64,000 nt of DNA from CAVWDI01 sp963753725 (GTDB lineage Bacteria > Chloroflexota > Anaerolineae > Anaerolineales > UBA4823), in assembly GCA_963753725.1 (NCBI GenBank), contig CAVWDI010000011.1, positions 62,001-126,000 of the forward strand, given 5' to 3'. Position numbers and translations under genes: made by a program. The notes below the pieces were generated by a model, which saw only the letters and a program-made list of their open reading frames with translations, made no database searches and was not told where the DNA came from. Positions 11,353 through 19,614 of the stretch are shown here, piece after piece. Numbering within the stretch: the first letter of the stretch is position 1; every line of letters starts with the position of its first letter.

Positions 11353-11676
11353 TTAACTACGGGCGGTCTGGAAGAGTTCTTTCAATGCGACCACGATCGT
11401 CGCACCAGCCACAAAGGCTACCACAAACGGCAGGACGTATGAAAAAGCAGTCCCAACAACGGGTATAGTATTTAGCGCCGTTGCAGAAAGAGTTAACGCA
11501 ATCGCAGCTAATAAAAAGCCTCGCGTATCTTCGGCGGTGATATTGAGAAAGCCAACAATCACACCCAGGATCGCCAGCACCCAGATAGCCCACGCTGGTT
11601 GAAAGAAAAGCCCAGCTAACACGGCAATTACCAAACCGACAATAAACGCCCATTTACCAATTTGTTCAAGATTCAT
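11353..11676 (-). CDS. Small four-helix membrane protein, function unknown
   Basis: 107 residues starting MNLEQIGKWAFIVGLVIAVL. AAGGAG stands six bases before this ATG; an in-frame ATG 18 bases upstream lacks a site. Four hydrophobic segments are evident, with a conserved-looking loop N-I-T-A-E-D-T-R-G-F between helices two and three. Similar short proteins with an A-E-D-T-R-G-F loop occur in archaea and Chloroflexi, but no function is known. The gene has its own terminator at 11301-11323. Confidence 0.75.
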   Translation of the reverse strand: MNLEQIGKWAFIVGLVIAVLAGLFFQPAWAIWVLAILGVIVGFLNITAEDTRGFLLAAIALTLSATALNTIPVVGTAFSYVLPFVVAFVAGATIVVALKELFQTARS

Positions 11677-12181
11677 TTTATTCTCCTTTGACAAAAAATA
11701 TAGGGGGGTTGATCAATGATTCATGCCATCGTAATGGCGGCAATGTGTTTCACTATGATAGAACACTTGTCCGACAAATAAGTTTCGGATTTACCCCTAC
11801 TTTTGGCGATCCAGAAGCCGAAAATTACATTTGGATTCAAATCGTAAGTGCAACAGACTGTTCAAAGAATACCTCAAAAGGTGACTTGAATGATTAATAT
11901 GTATATTTAAATGGCTCTCAATTGGATTGTATCGTAAGCGTAAGCGACCGCCCGGACATTGAAGTAAGATTAGATTTACCAGGGTAACTTCTGGGTTTTG
12001 CGCGGCTTTTTGGGCGGTCCGCTTCACGCCCTATAAGGCGACGTGACAGAGGGATTTCAACTAACCTAAACGCCAGATCCGACAGCAAATGCAAAGAGCC
12101 GGCAATTTTCGCGTTTAGTTTCATACTTGCGAAGTTTTTACGCTTATAATTTAAGTTGAGGCCTACCAACATCTTCGGAAA
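11677..12181. other. 505-base intergenic region without a recognised gene
   Basis: Open frames are present on both strands but none resembles a known protein or has a convincing ribosome binding site. No strong terminator or promoter was identified. Confidence 0.5.
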
Positions 12182-13975
12182 ATGGATATTACGATGACAT
12201 TTGAGATTGGACTTACACTCGGAATTATTGTCATGGCGCTGGTCTTGTTTGCCACAGAGAAGCTGCGCGTCGATTTGATCGCCTTAATTGTTCTTTTGTT
12301 GGTCTCGATCACGGGCCTGGTTCCCAAGGAGGAAGTTTTTTCAGGTTTCGCCAACCCGGCAGTGATCACCATCTGGGCAGTTTATATTGTTTCCGGGGGG
12401 CTTTTCAAGACCGGAGTGGCAGACATACTTGGGTCGTTCATTTTACGCCTGTCGGGTACCGGGGAAGCAAGGCTCATCGCCGTGATCATGCTGGTTTGCG
12501 GCATAATGTCGGCCTTTATGAATAACGTAGGAGCAGTAGCGGTGTTAATGCCGGCTGTGATTGGGATTTCGAACAAGACGAAAATCCCGGTTTCCAAGCT
12601 GCTTATTCCGCTGGCTTTTTCCTCTCTGCTGGGTGGAAGTATGACCTTGATCGGAACCCCTGCCAACATATTAGCACAAGGCATCTTAGTTGCCCGGGGG
12701 CTTCCCAGCTTTGGTTTTTTCGATATCACCCCGATGGGGATCATTGCCCTCTTAACCGGGATTATCTATATGGTGCTGATTGGCCGTCACCTGCTGCCGG
12801 TCCGAGTAACTGCTTCTGACCTAATGGTTTCTAAACAGCTGCGAGCTTATATCGGCGAAGTGCAGGTAAACCCCCAAAGCCCATTGGTCGGTAAAAAACT
12901 GGGTGAATCTAAGCTGGGAGAAGAACACGATCTTATCGTGTTATCTGTTCGTCGAGACGGGAATTTGCTCACCAGGCTGCACCGCGACTTCATCATCGAA
13001 CAGAATGACCGACTCATCCTGGAAGGTTCGGCACAAAACCTGATCACCGCTCAGGATGATCTAAACCTCATAAGCCAGCCAAACCCTGATATTGATCTGG
13101 TCGACCTGGACACGGAAGATTCCTATATTTTTGAAGCCACCCTTTCCCCCCGCTCCAAGATTGATGGTCGGACTTTGAAGGAAGTCAGATTTCGAGACCG
13201 CTTTGGCTTCACTGCCCTGGCCATCTGGCGTCATGGAGATGTGATCACCGAGCGGCTGCGTGATACCCCTTTACATTTTGGGGATGCGCTCCTGCTGCAG
13301 GGGCCTCCCGGACGCGTAGCGGCGCTAAATGACGGAAATGAATTCCTGGTCCTGCGGCATGTCGATATCGAAAAACGCGGTCGCAAAAATAAAGCACCTT
13401 TGGCTGCCGGGATCATGTTATTAGTTATCGCCCTGGCAATCTTTTCCGACCTCGGTATTGCCACCAGCATGGTGATGGGCTCGGTCTTGATGGTATTGAC
13501 CGGGTGCCTGACTATGGATGAGGCTTACGATAGCATTGACTGGCGCACTGTCTTTCTGGTCGGTGGCATGCTCACCTTAGGGATTGCGATGGAGAACACC
13601 GGCACAGCACAGTTCCTTGCGGATCTGCTTCTGGGCGCGATTGGTGATTGGGGTCCCTTGGCCTTGCTGGGCGGGATCTATTTGCTCTCCGCCCTGATTA
13701 CCCAGCCGATGTCCAACGCGGCTGCCGTGGTCCTGATGGTGCCTATTGCGGTGGAGATCGCGTTGGGTATCGACGCAAATATCCTGACATTTGTTATGGC
13801 AGCGGTAATTGGAGCAGCCACCAGCTTCGTTACCCCGGTAGGCCATAAAGCAAACGTGCTGGTCTTTGGCCCGGGTGGCTACAAGTTTTTCGACTTTACA
13901 CGAGTGGGCATTCTCCTGACTGTATTTCTATTTGTCGTCTCGATGATTTTCCTTCCAATTCTCTGGCCATTTTAG
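12182..13975 (+). CDS. SLC13/DASS-family anion permease with central TrkA-C (RCK_C) domains
   Basis: 597 residues. Two blocks of membrane helices flank a soluble centre at about residues 210-385. The first block contains N-N-V-G-A-V-A-V-L-M-P and G-T-P-A-N-I-L-A-Q; the second has T-Q-P-M-S-N-A-A-A-V-V-L-M-V-P. These are the paired SNT-like re-entrant motifs of sodium:dicarboxylate/sulfate symporters. The centre holds two RCK_C repeats (for example L-V-G-K-K-L-G-E-S-K-L and I-D-G-R-T-L-K-E-V-R-F), as in the bacterial SLC13 subgroup. The substrate may be sulfate, a dicarboxylate or another anion; not decidable here. The start is ATG 12182, or possibly ATG 12194; neither site is strong. It is complete, and its stop nearly abuts a truncated PPK2 gene on the other strand. 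Confidence 0.9.
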   Translation: MDITMTFEIGLTLGIIVMALVLFATEKLRVDLIALIVLLLVSITGLVPKEEVFSGFANPAVITIWAVYIVSGGLFKTGVADILGSFILRLSGTGEARLIAVIMLVCGIMSAFMNNVGAVAVLMPAVIGISNKTKIPVSKLLIPLAFSSLLGGSMTLIGTPANILAQGILVARGLPSFGFFDITPMGIIALLTGIIYMVLIGRHLLPVRVTASDLMVSKQLRAYIGEVQVNPQSPLVGKKLGESKLGEEHDLIVLSVRRDGNLLTRLHRDFIIEQNDRLILEGSAQNLITAQDDLNLISQPNPDIDLVDLDTEDSYIFEATLSPRSKIDGRTLKEVRFRDRFGFTALAIWRHGDVITERLRDTPLHFGDALLLQGPPGRVAALNDGNEFLVLRHVDIEKRGRKNKAPLAAGIMLLVIALAIFSDLGIATSMVMGSVLMVLTGCLTMDEAYDSIDWRTVFLVGGMLTLGIAMENTGTAQFLADLLLGAIGDWGPLALLGGIYLLSALITQPMSNAAAVVLMVPIAVEIALGIDANILTFVMAAVIGAATSFVTPVGHKANVLVFGPGGYKFFDFTRVGILLTVFLFVVSMIFLPILWPF

Positions 13976-14221
13976 ATCAAAGTGACGCGAAAGAATCCAC
14001 TTGGTTTCCCATGCGGGTACTCCTAATGCCACCACTCTTACAATACGCGGGTTTATACGCCGGATGATGCGCTTAATGACACCGCCTTTTCCTAACGCAT
14101 CGCGGCCTACAAAGATCACAACAACCTTGAGGTTTTTCTCCTTGATCCAGTACTGCAGTTTTACCAGCTCCTCCTGAAGTCTGGCAAGCTCTTTATTGTT
14201 AAACTTTCTTTTTAAGGACAC
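13928..14221 (-). pseudogene. Polyphosphate kinase 2 (PPK2), N-terminal fragment
   Basis: The first 80 residues match PPK2: ELARLQEELVKLQYWIKEK, then L-K-V-V-V-I-F-V-G-R-D-A-L-G-K-G-G-V-I-K (Walker A) and I-N-P-R-I-V-R-V-V-A-L. Family homology ends at about base 13976, and the rest of the frame is antisense to the end of the SLC13 gene. The lid and Walker B are therefore missing. A usable GTG start at 14221 remains. The cut falls at the SLC13 stop codon, as expected for a deletion or rearrangement joint. Confidence 0.85.
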
Positions 14222-14321
14222 CCTACTTTAAGTATTTGCTTTCGTTAAACTTTTTGGTTTTACTCTCCTTTGCTATAGTTAAACTCCTTTATCTGCATAT
14301 AAATATCTCAATCAATCGATA

Positions 14322-14522
14322 TTAGCCCAGCGCATTAATTTCAGCTAAGCGGTTGTTACGCTTATACTCGACCGCCTGCTCATAAACGCTTATCAATTTT
14401 TTGGTCAAGCGCTGGATATCAAAAACCTGCGCCTGTTCCACCGCGGCAGCCTGGAAGCGTGCCTCCAGCGCCTTATTCTCAATCAGCCATTGCATCTCAA
14501 CTACGTTTTTATTTTCGGACAT
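14322..14522 (-). pseudogene. C-terminal fragment of a GT4-type glycosyltransferase
   Basis: The 66-residue frame reads W-L-I-E-N-K-A-L-E-A-R-F-Q-A-A-A, then FDIQRLTKKLISVYEQAVE. This matches the last helices of family-4 glycosyltransferases (LLxNPxLRxxLGxAAR...FDWxRxxxxLxxLYxxLL). There is no ribosome binding site and no catalytic part, so it is a leftover tail. The call rests on pattern similarity only. Confidence 0.5.
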
Positions 14523-14649
14523 GGGGGCCTACAGGAATGCCCAGGATTTAACGTCGCTGGGCTCGATCTTTTGATCCATGCAAAAGCATCGAGCTTATGC
14601 ATGAGGTTGTTATGAACAATGGCGAAAAAATTGGCGTGAAGAACACCGA

Positions 14650-15156
14650 TCAGGTCATGGGTTTTGGCTGGCCATCTCCCATGCTGAGCCAACCCTTCTG
14701 CCGCCAGGAATCCAAATATTTTGGTTCCGGCCAGTATTTCCCCGGAATGAAGTCAGAACATTCAACAGGAAATATACGCCCACCACGATTGGATTGTGAC
14801 CAGCCAAATTCGATCTCCCGATCGCAGCTAGCGCAATTCACATAAAATTTGTCGTTTCCCGGGTTGTCCTCCGGCTCGTATATTTCATACTCTTCTGGTT
14901 TGGAAGAAGAGTTATCTTTTGTATATTCACCAAAGTCCCATCGCTCAACTTCATCGTCATTATCTTTCTCTTTATCTTTTTCTTTCTCGATCTTTTCCTT
15001 GAATTCAAAGCGCCAGTGATGATCAGCCTCGAGCGGTCCCCATTCCTGCCAACTTTCACTTTCAGGTCCGGCCAGGATTTTCCAAACTCGAGTGACGGTC
15101 AATCTATGACTGCCGCAAGTTTTACAGGTGAATTCCCAGGGTTGGTGATCGTTCAT
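14650..15156 (-). CDS. Zinc-ribbon-type hypothetical protein
   Basis: 168 residues from ATG 15156, which has AAGGAG seven bases ahead. Two Cys pairs are visible: C-K-T-C-G-S-H near the N-terminus and C-A-S-C-D-R-E near residue 120, suggesting one or two zinc-binding knuckles. A highly charged Glu/Lys/Asp linker of about 40 residues lies between them. The C-terminal part is aromatic-rich (F-I-P-G-K-Y-W-P-E-P-K-Y). I do not recognise the family and assign no function. The frame also runs open upstream of this start, but without a site. Confidence 0.65.
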   Translation of the reverse strand: MNDHQPWEFTCKTCGSHRLTVTRVWKILAGPESESWQEWGPLEADHHWRFEFKEKIEKEKDKEKDNDDEVERWDFGEYTKDNSSSKPEEYEIYEPEDNPGNDKFYVNCASCDREIEFGWSQSNRGGRIFPVECSDFIPGKYWPEPKYLDSWRQKGWLSMGDGQPKPMT

Positions 15157-15545
15157 TGCATTACTCCTTCTGTTAATCAGCATAACCGGTTTGTATTGGT
15201 CCATCGATAGGAAGCTTCCGGGTAAACTTGCAAGATATTTGATCCTGCCTGGTTTTGACTTTTTCATCCGTCCAAAGCGAGGTGTCCGACCAACCCCAAC
15301 GATCAGGACCAGCGCTGGTGGGTATGGATTCATAAGTTGCTTTTCATTCTTCTCATTTGGGGATGGCCTGGCTGCCTTACGATCGGCCGATGAATCAGCC
15401 TTATACCAGCGCAACGCGAGTCGCCCGCGTTGCCTGGCTACTGTCCAAAATCGCAATGCTCAGACGGCAACTTCTTCAGAAACCTCAACCTGAGCCTCTT
15501 CTACCCCGGTATGTTTGATCACGTTAAGCGAGCAATCGGGGTAGT
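15157..15545. other. Intergenic region with one hairpin and a possible protein tail
   Basis: GCAACGCG (15411-15418) and CGCGTTGC (15426-15433) form a perfect 8-bp stem. On the minus strand, just above it, a short open stretch ends H-T-G-V-E-E-A-Q-V-E-V-S-E-E-V-A-V and stops near 15460. It looks like an acidic protein tail, but has no start and no recognised body. Confidence 0.4.
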
Positions 15546-15875
15546 TTAGTAGTTTCGCTGTTGTTTACGACGTTCACGAACTTGCCGTTCAACACTGTCT
15601 AAAGCGCCATCCAGTGTGGATTGAAACTGCTCACCTTTTTCGGTAGCTGCGATATGATCTGATCCCATATAGACAACAATTGTTGTTTCATATATATACG
15701 ACGTCTGATGTCCTTGGGCAGGCTGCTTCAAGTTAACGACCCCGCCCGAAATATCGTCGTGACCTTCTGCCAATTTACTAAGCCGGTCTACGGCTAGGGT
15801 GTAGATTTCGTTCTCACTTTTCTTCACATCATCAATTTCATTATTAAACTCAATAGGAAAATTTGCTTTGTCCAT
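15546..15875 (-). CDS. HPF/RaiA-like ribosome-associated protein
   Basis: 109 residues from ATG 15875, with AGGAG eight bases ahead; a GTG three codons upstream overlaps that site and is less likely. The sequence has the beta-alpha-beta-beta-beta-alpha plan of the short hibernation-promoting factor family: an early helix (IYTLAVDRLSKLAEGHDDIS), a strand with Y-E-T-T-I-V-V-Y, then A-A-T-E-K-G-E-Q-F-Q-S-T-L-D-G-A-L-D-S-V-E-R-Q-V-R. The family docks in the ribosomal decoding centre and silences ribosomes in slow growth. The match is to the general fold, so some other ribosome-associated role remains possible. Confidence 0.7.
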   Translation of the reverse strand: MDKANFPIEFNNEIDDVKKSENEIYTLAVDRLSKLAEGHDDISGGVVNLKQPAQGHQTSYIYETTIVVYMGSDHIAATEKGEQFQSTLDGALDSVERQVRERRKQQRNY

Positions 15876-16025
15876 TTCTTTCACTCCTCTGGCTGTTTAG
15901 AACAACGATCGTTTATCGTATCGCAAAGTAATTTGGTTCCTCGGGTTTCAACCACCGCCGCGCAGAAGCGCATGTGATTTGCCGAGGCAAAGCGTGCAGT
16001 TGCCATGCTGAGAAATGACGCTTGA

Positions 16026-17192
16026 TCAATAACGAAGCACAGCGGCAGCATATGTCCCACCTGGCACTTTTTCTGGTTCCATGGAGTAGACTATTCCACC
16101 TTTCAAATAGCTCTGAACAGCCGCTAGGTCCAGCAGGGACTCATCGCCAGACTCCATTTGATTATGTAATTCTATCTCATTTGTACTCGGATTAAAGGCA
16201 CCCCATTGCTGCATTCCGGCGGCGACGAACAACGTTTCAACCTGGCCGTGATAAGCAGCTGGGACGATCTTTTCCAATGTGTCTGCGACTTGTTCGCTTG
16301 TCTGGCCGGCAAGTTGTTGGTAATGGGCGACAGCCTCTTCTTGTGCTGCCTGAAAGAGAGGTCTAATAATTTCCAAGGCGCTTTTGTGCAACTCGTCCGC
16401 GCGCAACAGATCAGGGTTGCCCTTGATGACCATATCGATCAAGTTCGGATACGTGTTGGCCTCTTTATAGATCGGAAGCAAGTATTCGACTCCCGCCAAC
16501 ACGAGCGGTCTCCGATCTTCCTGAAGAAATTCCGCCAAGCCATCCGAGACAAGACGAAAGTAGCGCAGCAGTTCATTCTTGGCGCTTGCGTCGCTGCCAC
16601 CCCCTTGCCCATGGAATGTTACGGAACCACTCCCAGACATCCTACCAGTGGAACCAGAAGTGTGATGTTGAAGACTCATTTGATGATTGACAGAGGGGAT
16701 GGCTTCAGCCAGACTGCCGCCCACCTGCCCGATGTCAACTTCGCTGACGCTATAGCGTGTACCATTCAGCAGCCTGACTTCATTCTGGCTCAACGCCAGG
16801 ATGTAGAATTGGCCGTCGCCAGTTAAGAGCGGCAGCAACGGATTGATGTGGAAATGGTCTGTGACAACCATCAATTCTGCAAAATTCAATGGGAGGCGAA
16901 AGCGACGGACTCTGTTGGGAGAGAGAAAAATCGCCAGACCATCACTCTGATGCTGCCAGAAAGTAGAATCCTGCAAGAACTTGCTGGCCGGTTCGAGCAT
17001 TTTTTGTACATCGCGCCTGCCTACGCCCTGGTCAATTAGGCGCTTCTCAGCCTCTCCAAGCAGGTTTTTCAGCCGTATCGGATCCTGCTGAGCCTCCCTC
17101 CCAGTACGATGGGTCGGCATATAGATTGAAACACACCATTGCTGTTCTTTATGCATTAACTGTTCTAACTCGGCTCTAGTCAAAATATCCAT
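16026..17192 (-). CDS. Bacterial archaeo-eukaryotic release factor-like protein, family 3 (baeRF3)
   Basis: 388 residues. The N-terminus LTRAELEQLMHKEQQWCVSI, then Y-M-P-T-H-R-T-G-R-E-A-Q-Q-D-P-I-R-L-K-N-L-L, is the family-3 signature of bacterial aeRF1-like proteins. An eRF1 domain-2/3-like region follows (F-Q-A-A-Q-E-E-A-V, then V-E-T-L-F-V-A-A-G). A GGGS-rich linker stands where family members have the GGQ-like loop: here it reads G-Q-G-G-G-S-D. These proteins are predicted to act on stalled or hibernating ribosomes; this is inference from family studies. The start ATG 17192 has AGGAG seven bases ahead. It is next to the HPF-like gene on the same strand, a suggestive ribosome-maintenance neighbourhood. 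Confidence 0.88.
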   Translation of the reverse strand: MDILTRAELEQLMHKEQQWCVSIYMPTHRTGREAQQDPIRLKNLLGEAEKRLIDQGVGRRDVQKMLEPASKFLQDSTFWQHQSDGLAIFLSPNRVRRFRLPLNFAELMVVTDHFHINPLLPLLTGDGQFYILALSQNEVRLLNGTRYSVSEVDIGQVGGSLAEAIPSVNHQMSLQHHTSGSTGRMSGSGSVTFHGQGGGSDASAKNELLRYFRLVSDGLAEFLQEDRRPLVLAGVEYLLPIYKEANTYPNLIDMVIKGNPDLLRADELHKSALEIIRPLFQAAQEEAVAHYQQLAGQTSEQVADTLEKIVPAAYHGQVETLFVAAGMQQWGAFNPSTNEIELHNQMESGDESLLDLAAVQSYLKGGIVYSMEPEKVPGGTYAAAVLRY

Positions 17193-17216
17193 TTTCTTTC
17201 TCCTGGTCAAAATACA

Positions 17217-17690
17217 CTACATTTCCTGATACTCGCCTTCGACCACGTCCTCCTCACCGCGGGGCTCGCCGTGCCCTTTGCCGTCGGGCTGCCCAGGGCC
17301 GCCTGGCTCGGTCGCCGCAGCGCCACTGTACATGGCCTGGGTTAAGACCATTATATCCTGTTGTAGTCCGGCGATCTGCGTACGGATGCGTTCAGTATCT
17401 TCCCCCTGCATCGCCTCCTTGAGTGCGTTCACCTGGGCTTAGATCTTAGCTCGATCTGGCGCAGACATCTTTTCACCCAGGTCAAGCAGCGATTTCTCGA
17501 CCTGGTAGATCGCCTGGTCAGCTTCGTTGCGGGACTGGACGGTTTCCCGGGGGCGATTGTCCTGTGATGCGCTGCGCTGGGTGTATTGTATCATGCGCTC
17601 AACATCGGCTTTGTTCAGGTTGGTGCTGGCTGTAATGACGATCTTTTGTTCACGGCCTGTGGTCTTGGATTGGGAGCTACGCTAAATGCT
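17217..17690 (-). pseudogene. dnaK: dnaK 3' fragment (substrate-binding and lid domain), decayed
   Basis: On the minus strand the sequence reads T-T-G-R-E-Q-K-I-V-I-T-A-S-T-N-L-N, then A-D-V-E-R-M-I, R-N-E-A-D-Q-A-I-Y-Q-V-E-K-S-L, and V-N-A-L-K-E-A-M-Q-G-E-D, and ends with the Gly/Pro-rich tail and E-D-V-V-E-G-E-Y-Q-E-M. This is the lid and C-terminus of Hsp70/DnaK. A TAA stands in frame after D-R-A-K-I (at about 17440-17442), and upstream of T-T-G-R the homology dissolves through shifts by about 17690. The ATPase domain is absent, so this is a relic and not the working chaperone gene. Confidence 0.85.
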
Positions 17691-18040
17691 GATGCAAGGT
17701 CAGCACAGCTTTGTCACTCATGCAGGCGATCCGATCCTTGCGTTCCTTGGGTTCGAGATATAAATTGGTAAGAAAAAACAAATATTAAAAAATATAAAAA
17801 AGAAGAGTTAATGCTATCAGTAATGATTAGGCAATTGTCATTACATTGGTATTTGAAAGGTTTCAATTGTGTAAAAGCTCGTCGTCAATTGCGCACAATT
17901 CTTTACAAAAATGAGGATGCTGGAAAAATTGGTGAGAATAGATTAATTCACAATAGGGAAGAAACTTTGTTGCCCGGAAAAGGGACATTTATTTGAGAAC
18001 TAGGTGATGTGCTCAAATTCTGCACACAGTGGAGGGAGAT
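17691..18040. other. Intergenic region, AT-rich, no recognised gene
   Basis: An open frame at 17811-17996 encodes 61 residues without any similarity I recognise. Nothing else is supported. Confidence 0.4.
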
Positions 18041-18187
18041 ATGGAATTGAAGAAGAATAATTTGGTGATTAAACGAAATAAGGGCCAGTGGATGAACCGG
18101 GCCGATATTCGCCCTTTAGCCCTTAAGTTGTTAAGCTTACAAACCTTTGAGCAGGTTGCCCAAAGCCAGAACTATGAAGCCTATTAA
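18041..18187 (+). CDS. Possible 48-residue small protein
   Basis: The frame starts MELKKNNLVIKRNKGQWMNR and ends ...SQNYEAY. GGAGGGAG lies just ahead of the ATG, a strong site. It is basic at the start and has no membrane segment or known motif. Its last 51 bases overlap the convincing membrane-protein gene on the other strand, which lowers the likelihood that both are real. Confidence 0.35.
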   Translation: MELKKNNLVIKRNKGQWMNRADIRPLALKLLSLQTFEQVAQSQNYEAY

Positions 18188-18310
18188 AGCTAACCAAAAA
18201 GCATAGGATGCTTCAAGGACTGGCAAGACACCCAGGTATGCGATAAGTCCTAAAACAGCTAGGATCACCGCAATCCAAAATGTAATTACTTTAGGTTGGG
18301 AAAGATTCAT
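18137..18310 (-). CDS. 57-residue two-helix membrane protein
   Basis: ATG 18310 has AAGGAG ahead (AAGGAGAGTGTATT-ATG). The product starts MNLSQPKVITFWIAVILAVL and contains two hydrophobic helices: residues about 9-30 and 36-53, ending N-L-L-K-G-L. Function is unknown. It resembles small membrane proteins common in Anaerolineae in length and layout only. It is too short for many automatic annotations. Confidence 0.65.
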   Translation of the reverse strand: MNLSQPKVITFWIAVILAVLGLIAYLGVLPVLEASYAFWLALIGFIVLALGNLLKGL

Positions 18311-18802
18311 AATACACTCTCCTTTTAATTAAATCTTATGTATTGAATTAATAAAATGTTTTGTCTAATTCGACCCGTAATTGATTACTAATATTATACT
18401 ACTCGGGGAGAGATGAGTTGATCAATGTTACCAATTTTTTACTGTTGGTTTTATTGGAGATTGGTTTATAAATTATTTACTTTCGATCACGTCCTAAGGG
18501 GGGTGGTAATTATATAGGTCCAAAACGCGACCGGAGGAAACGCAGATACTCAGGTTCATAAACTATTATCTAGTTCCCAATGGGATGATACCCTGGCTGG
18601 TACGCTGCCCTACTCCCGAAAAGGGGATGCTTCCCCAGTGGGGCGCTTCGCGGCGTGAAGGGGCGCGGCGCAGAGCGCCGCAACGCGAGCGGAATTAAAA
18701 TCCGTTTTACATAGCGATGGTGAGCTGTGGGGGAAAAAGTTATAAAAATGGACAGAATTATTTGGGGCTAATTGCAGTTGTACCGCTGGGGTTACTTAAA
18801 GT
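18311..18802. other. Intergenic region with a GC-rich repeat block and the start of a duplicated segment
   Basis: No gene is seen. A palindrome-rich block at about 18600-18705 has GATGCTTCC, GGCGCTTCGCGG, GCGGCGCAGAGCGCCG and CAACGCGAGCGG motifs, related to the repeats at 8.5 and 38.5 kb. From about 18725 the DNA is nearly identical to 25545 onward (see the exported-protein duplication). Confidence 0.55.
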
Positions 18803-18834
18803 AGAAGAGGCTGCCTCCAATGACAGCCCCTTCT
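18803..18834 (-). terminator. Hairpin terminator of the 84-residue exported protein gene, copy 1
   Basis: AGAAGAGGCTG and CAGCCCCTTCT form an 11-bp stem with one mismatch; the duplicate copy at 25620-25651 is perfect. It lies 24 bases after the stop codon of the minus-strand gene. The following U-run is weak (ACTTTAAG), so termination is probable, not certain. Confidence 0.6.
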
Positions 18835-18857
18835 AAATCGCTTTTATTTATTTAGGA

Positions 18858-19112
18858 TTACTCAATATTTCGTAATCTAAGCGCACTATCGTCAAAACGT
18901 GCAATTCCATCTTCCACGGTCACAACGATCGGGCCGCCTGATCCGCCGGATCCACTGCCAACCTCAACGCTGGAACCAGCTGAACCCTGGGCTTCCTGGG
19001 CTCGGTCATAACGGGTGTCGCCTTCGCCAGCAACAAAACCGGCTGAGGCGGTGCCAACGGCCAACACTAACATAACGGATACGAGTAACGCAACAAAGAT
19101 TAAGTTTTTCAT
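18858..19112 (-). CDS. Small exported protein of unknown function, copy 1
   Basis: 84 residues. MKNLIFVALLVSVMLVLAVG followed by T-A-S-A is a classic signal peptide, cleaved after Ala-Ser-Ala. The mature part is about 60 residues, with a Gly/Ser-rich middle (G-S-G-S-G-G-S-G-G) and acidic ends. AAGGAG precedes the ATG, and a promoter with TTGACT-N16-TACAAT lies at 19158-19185. The copy at 25675-25929 differs by two residues, and a third protein at 21503-22298 shares the leader. The role is unknown; export is supported, while surface attachment or signalling would be guesses. Confidence 0.75.
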   Translation of the reverse strand: MKNLIFVALLVSVMLVLAVGTASAGFVAGEGDTRYDRAQEAQGSAGSSVEVGSGSGGSGGPIVVTVEDGIARFDDSALRLRNIE

Positions 19113-19157
19113 TTTTTAGCTCCTTATGGCTATATAAGTTTTATGTATTGTTCATAT

Positions 19158-19185
19158 ATTGTACACATATAATCCATAAAGTCAA
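19158..19185 (-). promoter_or_regulatory. Promoter of the exported protein gene, copy 1
   Basis: On the minus strand TTGACT (19185-19180) and TACAAT (19163-19158) are separated by 16 bases. The start codon is 46 bases further on. The duplicate copy has TTGACA with the same spacing. Confidence 0.75.
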
Positions 19186-19467
19186 GGCTAAAAGGAGGTT
19201 TTAATACACCGCTAATAAACATCCTTCAACCCAACTTTTTGTCGTCAAATAAAGAACAAGATATCGTACGGATAGGTTGCGGTGATTGGTATATTTAAAC
19301 GTGGCGTCCCTTTGGCACAGCCTCTCGCGTTTTCCGCGAGATTGAAAGAGACCAACGGCCTAGACGTAGACCTGGTGGCTAGACAATAGCCCAACCTGTG
19401 CTTGACCTGTGGTCAGTGTCCAATGGGGTTCCACCGAAATGTAAACGCTGCTGTGCTTGCGCGGCGA

Positions 19468-19495
19468 TTGATGTGAAGCGCTTTCCGTATATAAT
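19468..19495 (+). promoter_or_regulatory. Probable promoter of the 19615 gene
   Basis: TTGATG (19468-19473), a 16-base spacer and TATAAT (19490-19495). The start codon lies about 120 bases downstream. Confidence 0.5.
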
Positions 19496-19614
19496 AGGTT
19501 TGTTGGGATTGTTTCTTCTCAAGTGAACGACTTGGCTCCTGATTGCGCAATCGCGGCGCCCAGCGTCGTACCTGCTCTGTCTGCTGTATAGCACCAAGTC
19601 CAAGGAGGCGAAAG

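Noticed and set aside
11918..12172. Open frames on the minus strand upstream of the SLC13 gene
   Set aside because: Basic, low-complexity translation without a start signal or similarity.
17811..17996. 61-residue open frame
   Set aside because: It has a fair AAGAAGAG before the ATG but no similarity, no conserved pattern and lies in decayed DNA next to the dnaK relic.
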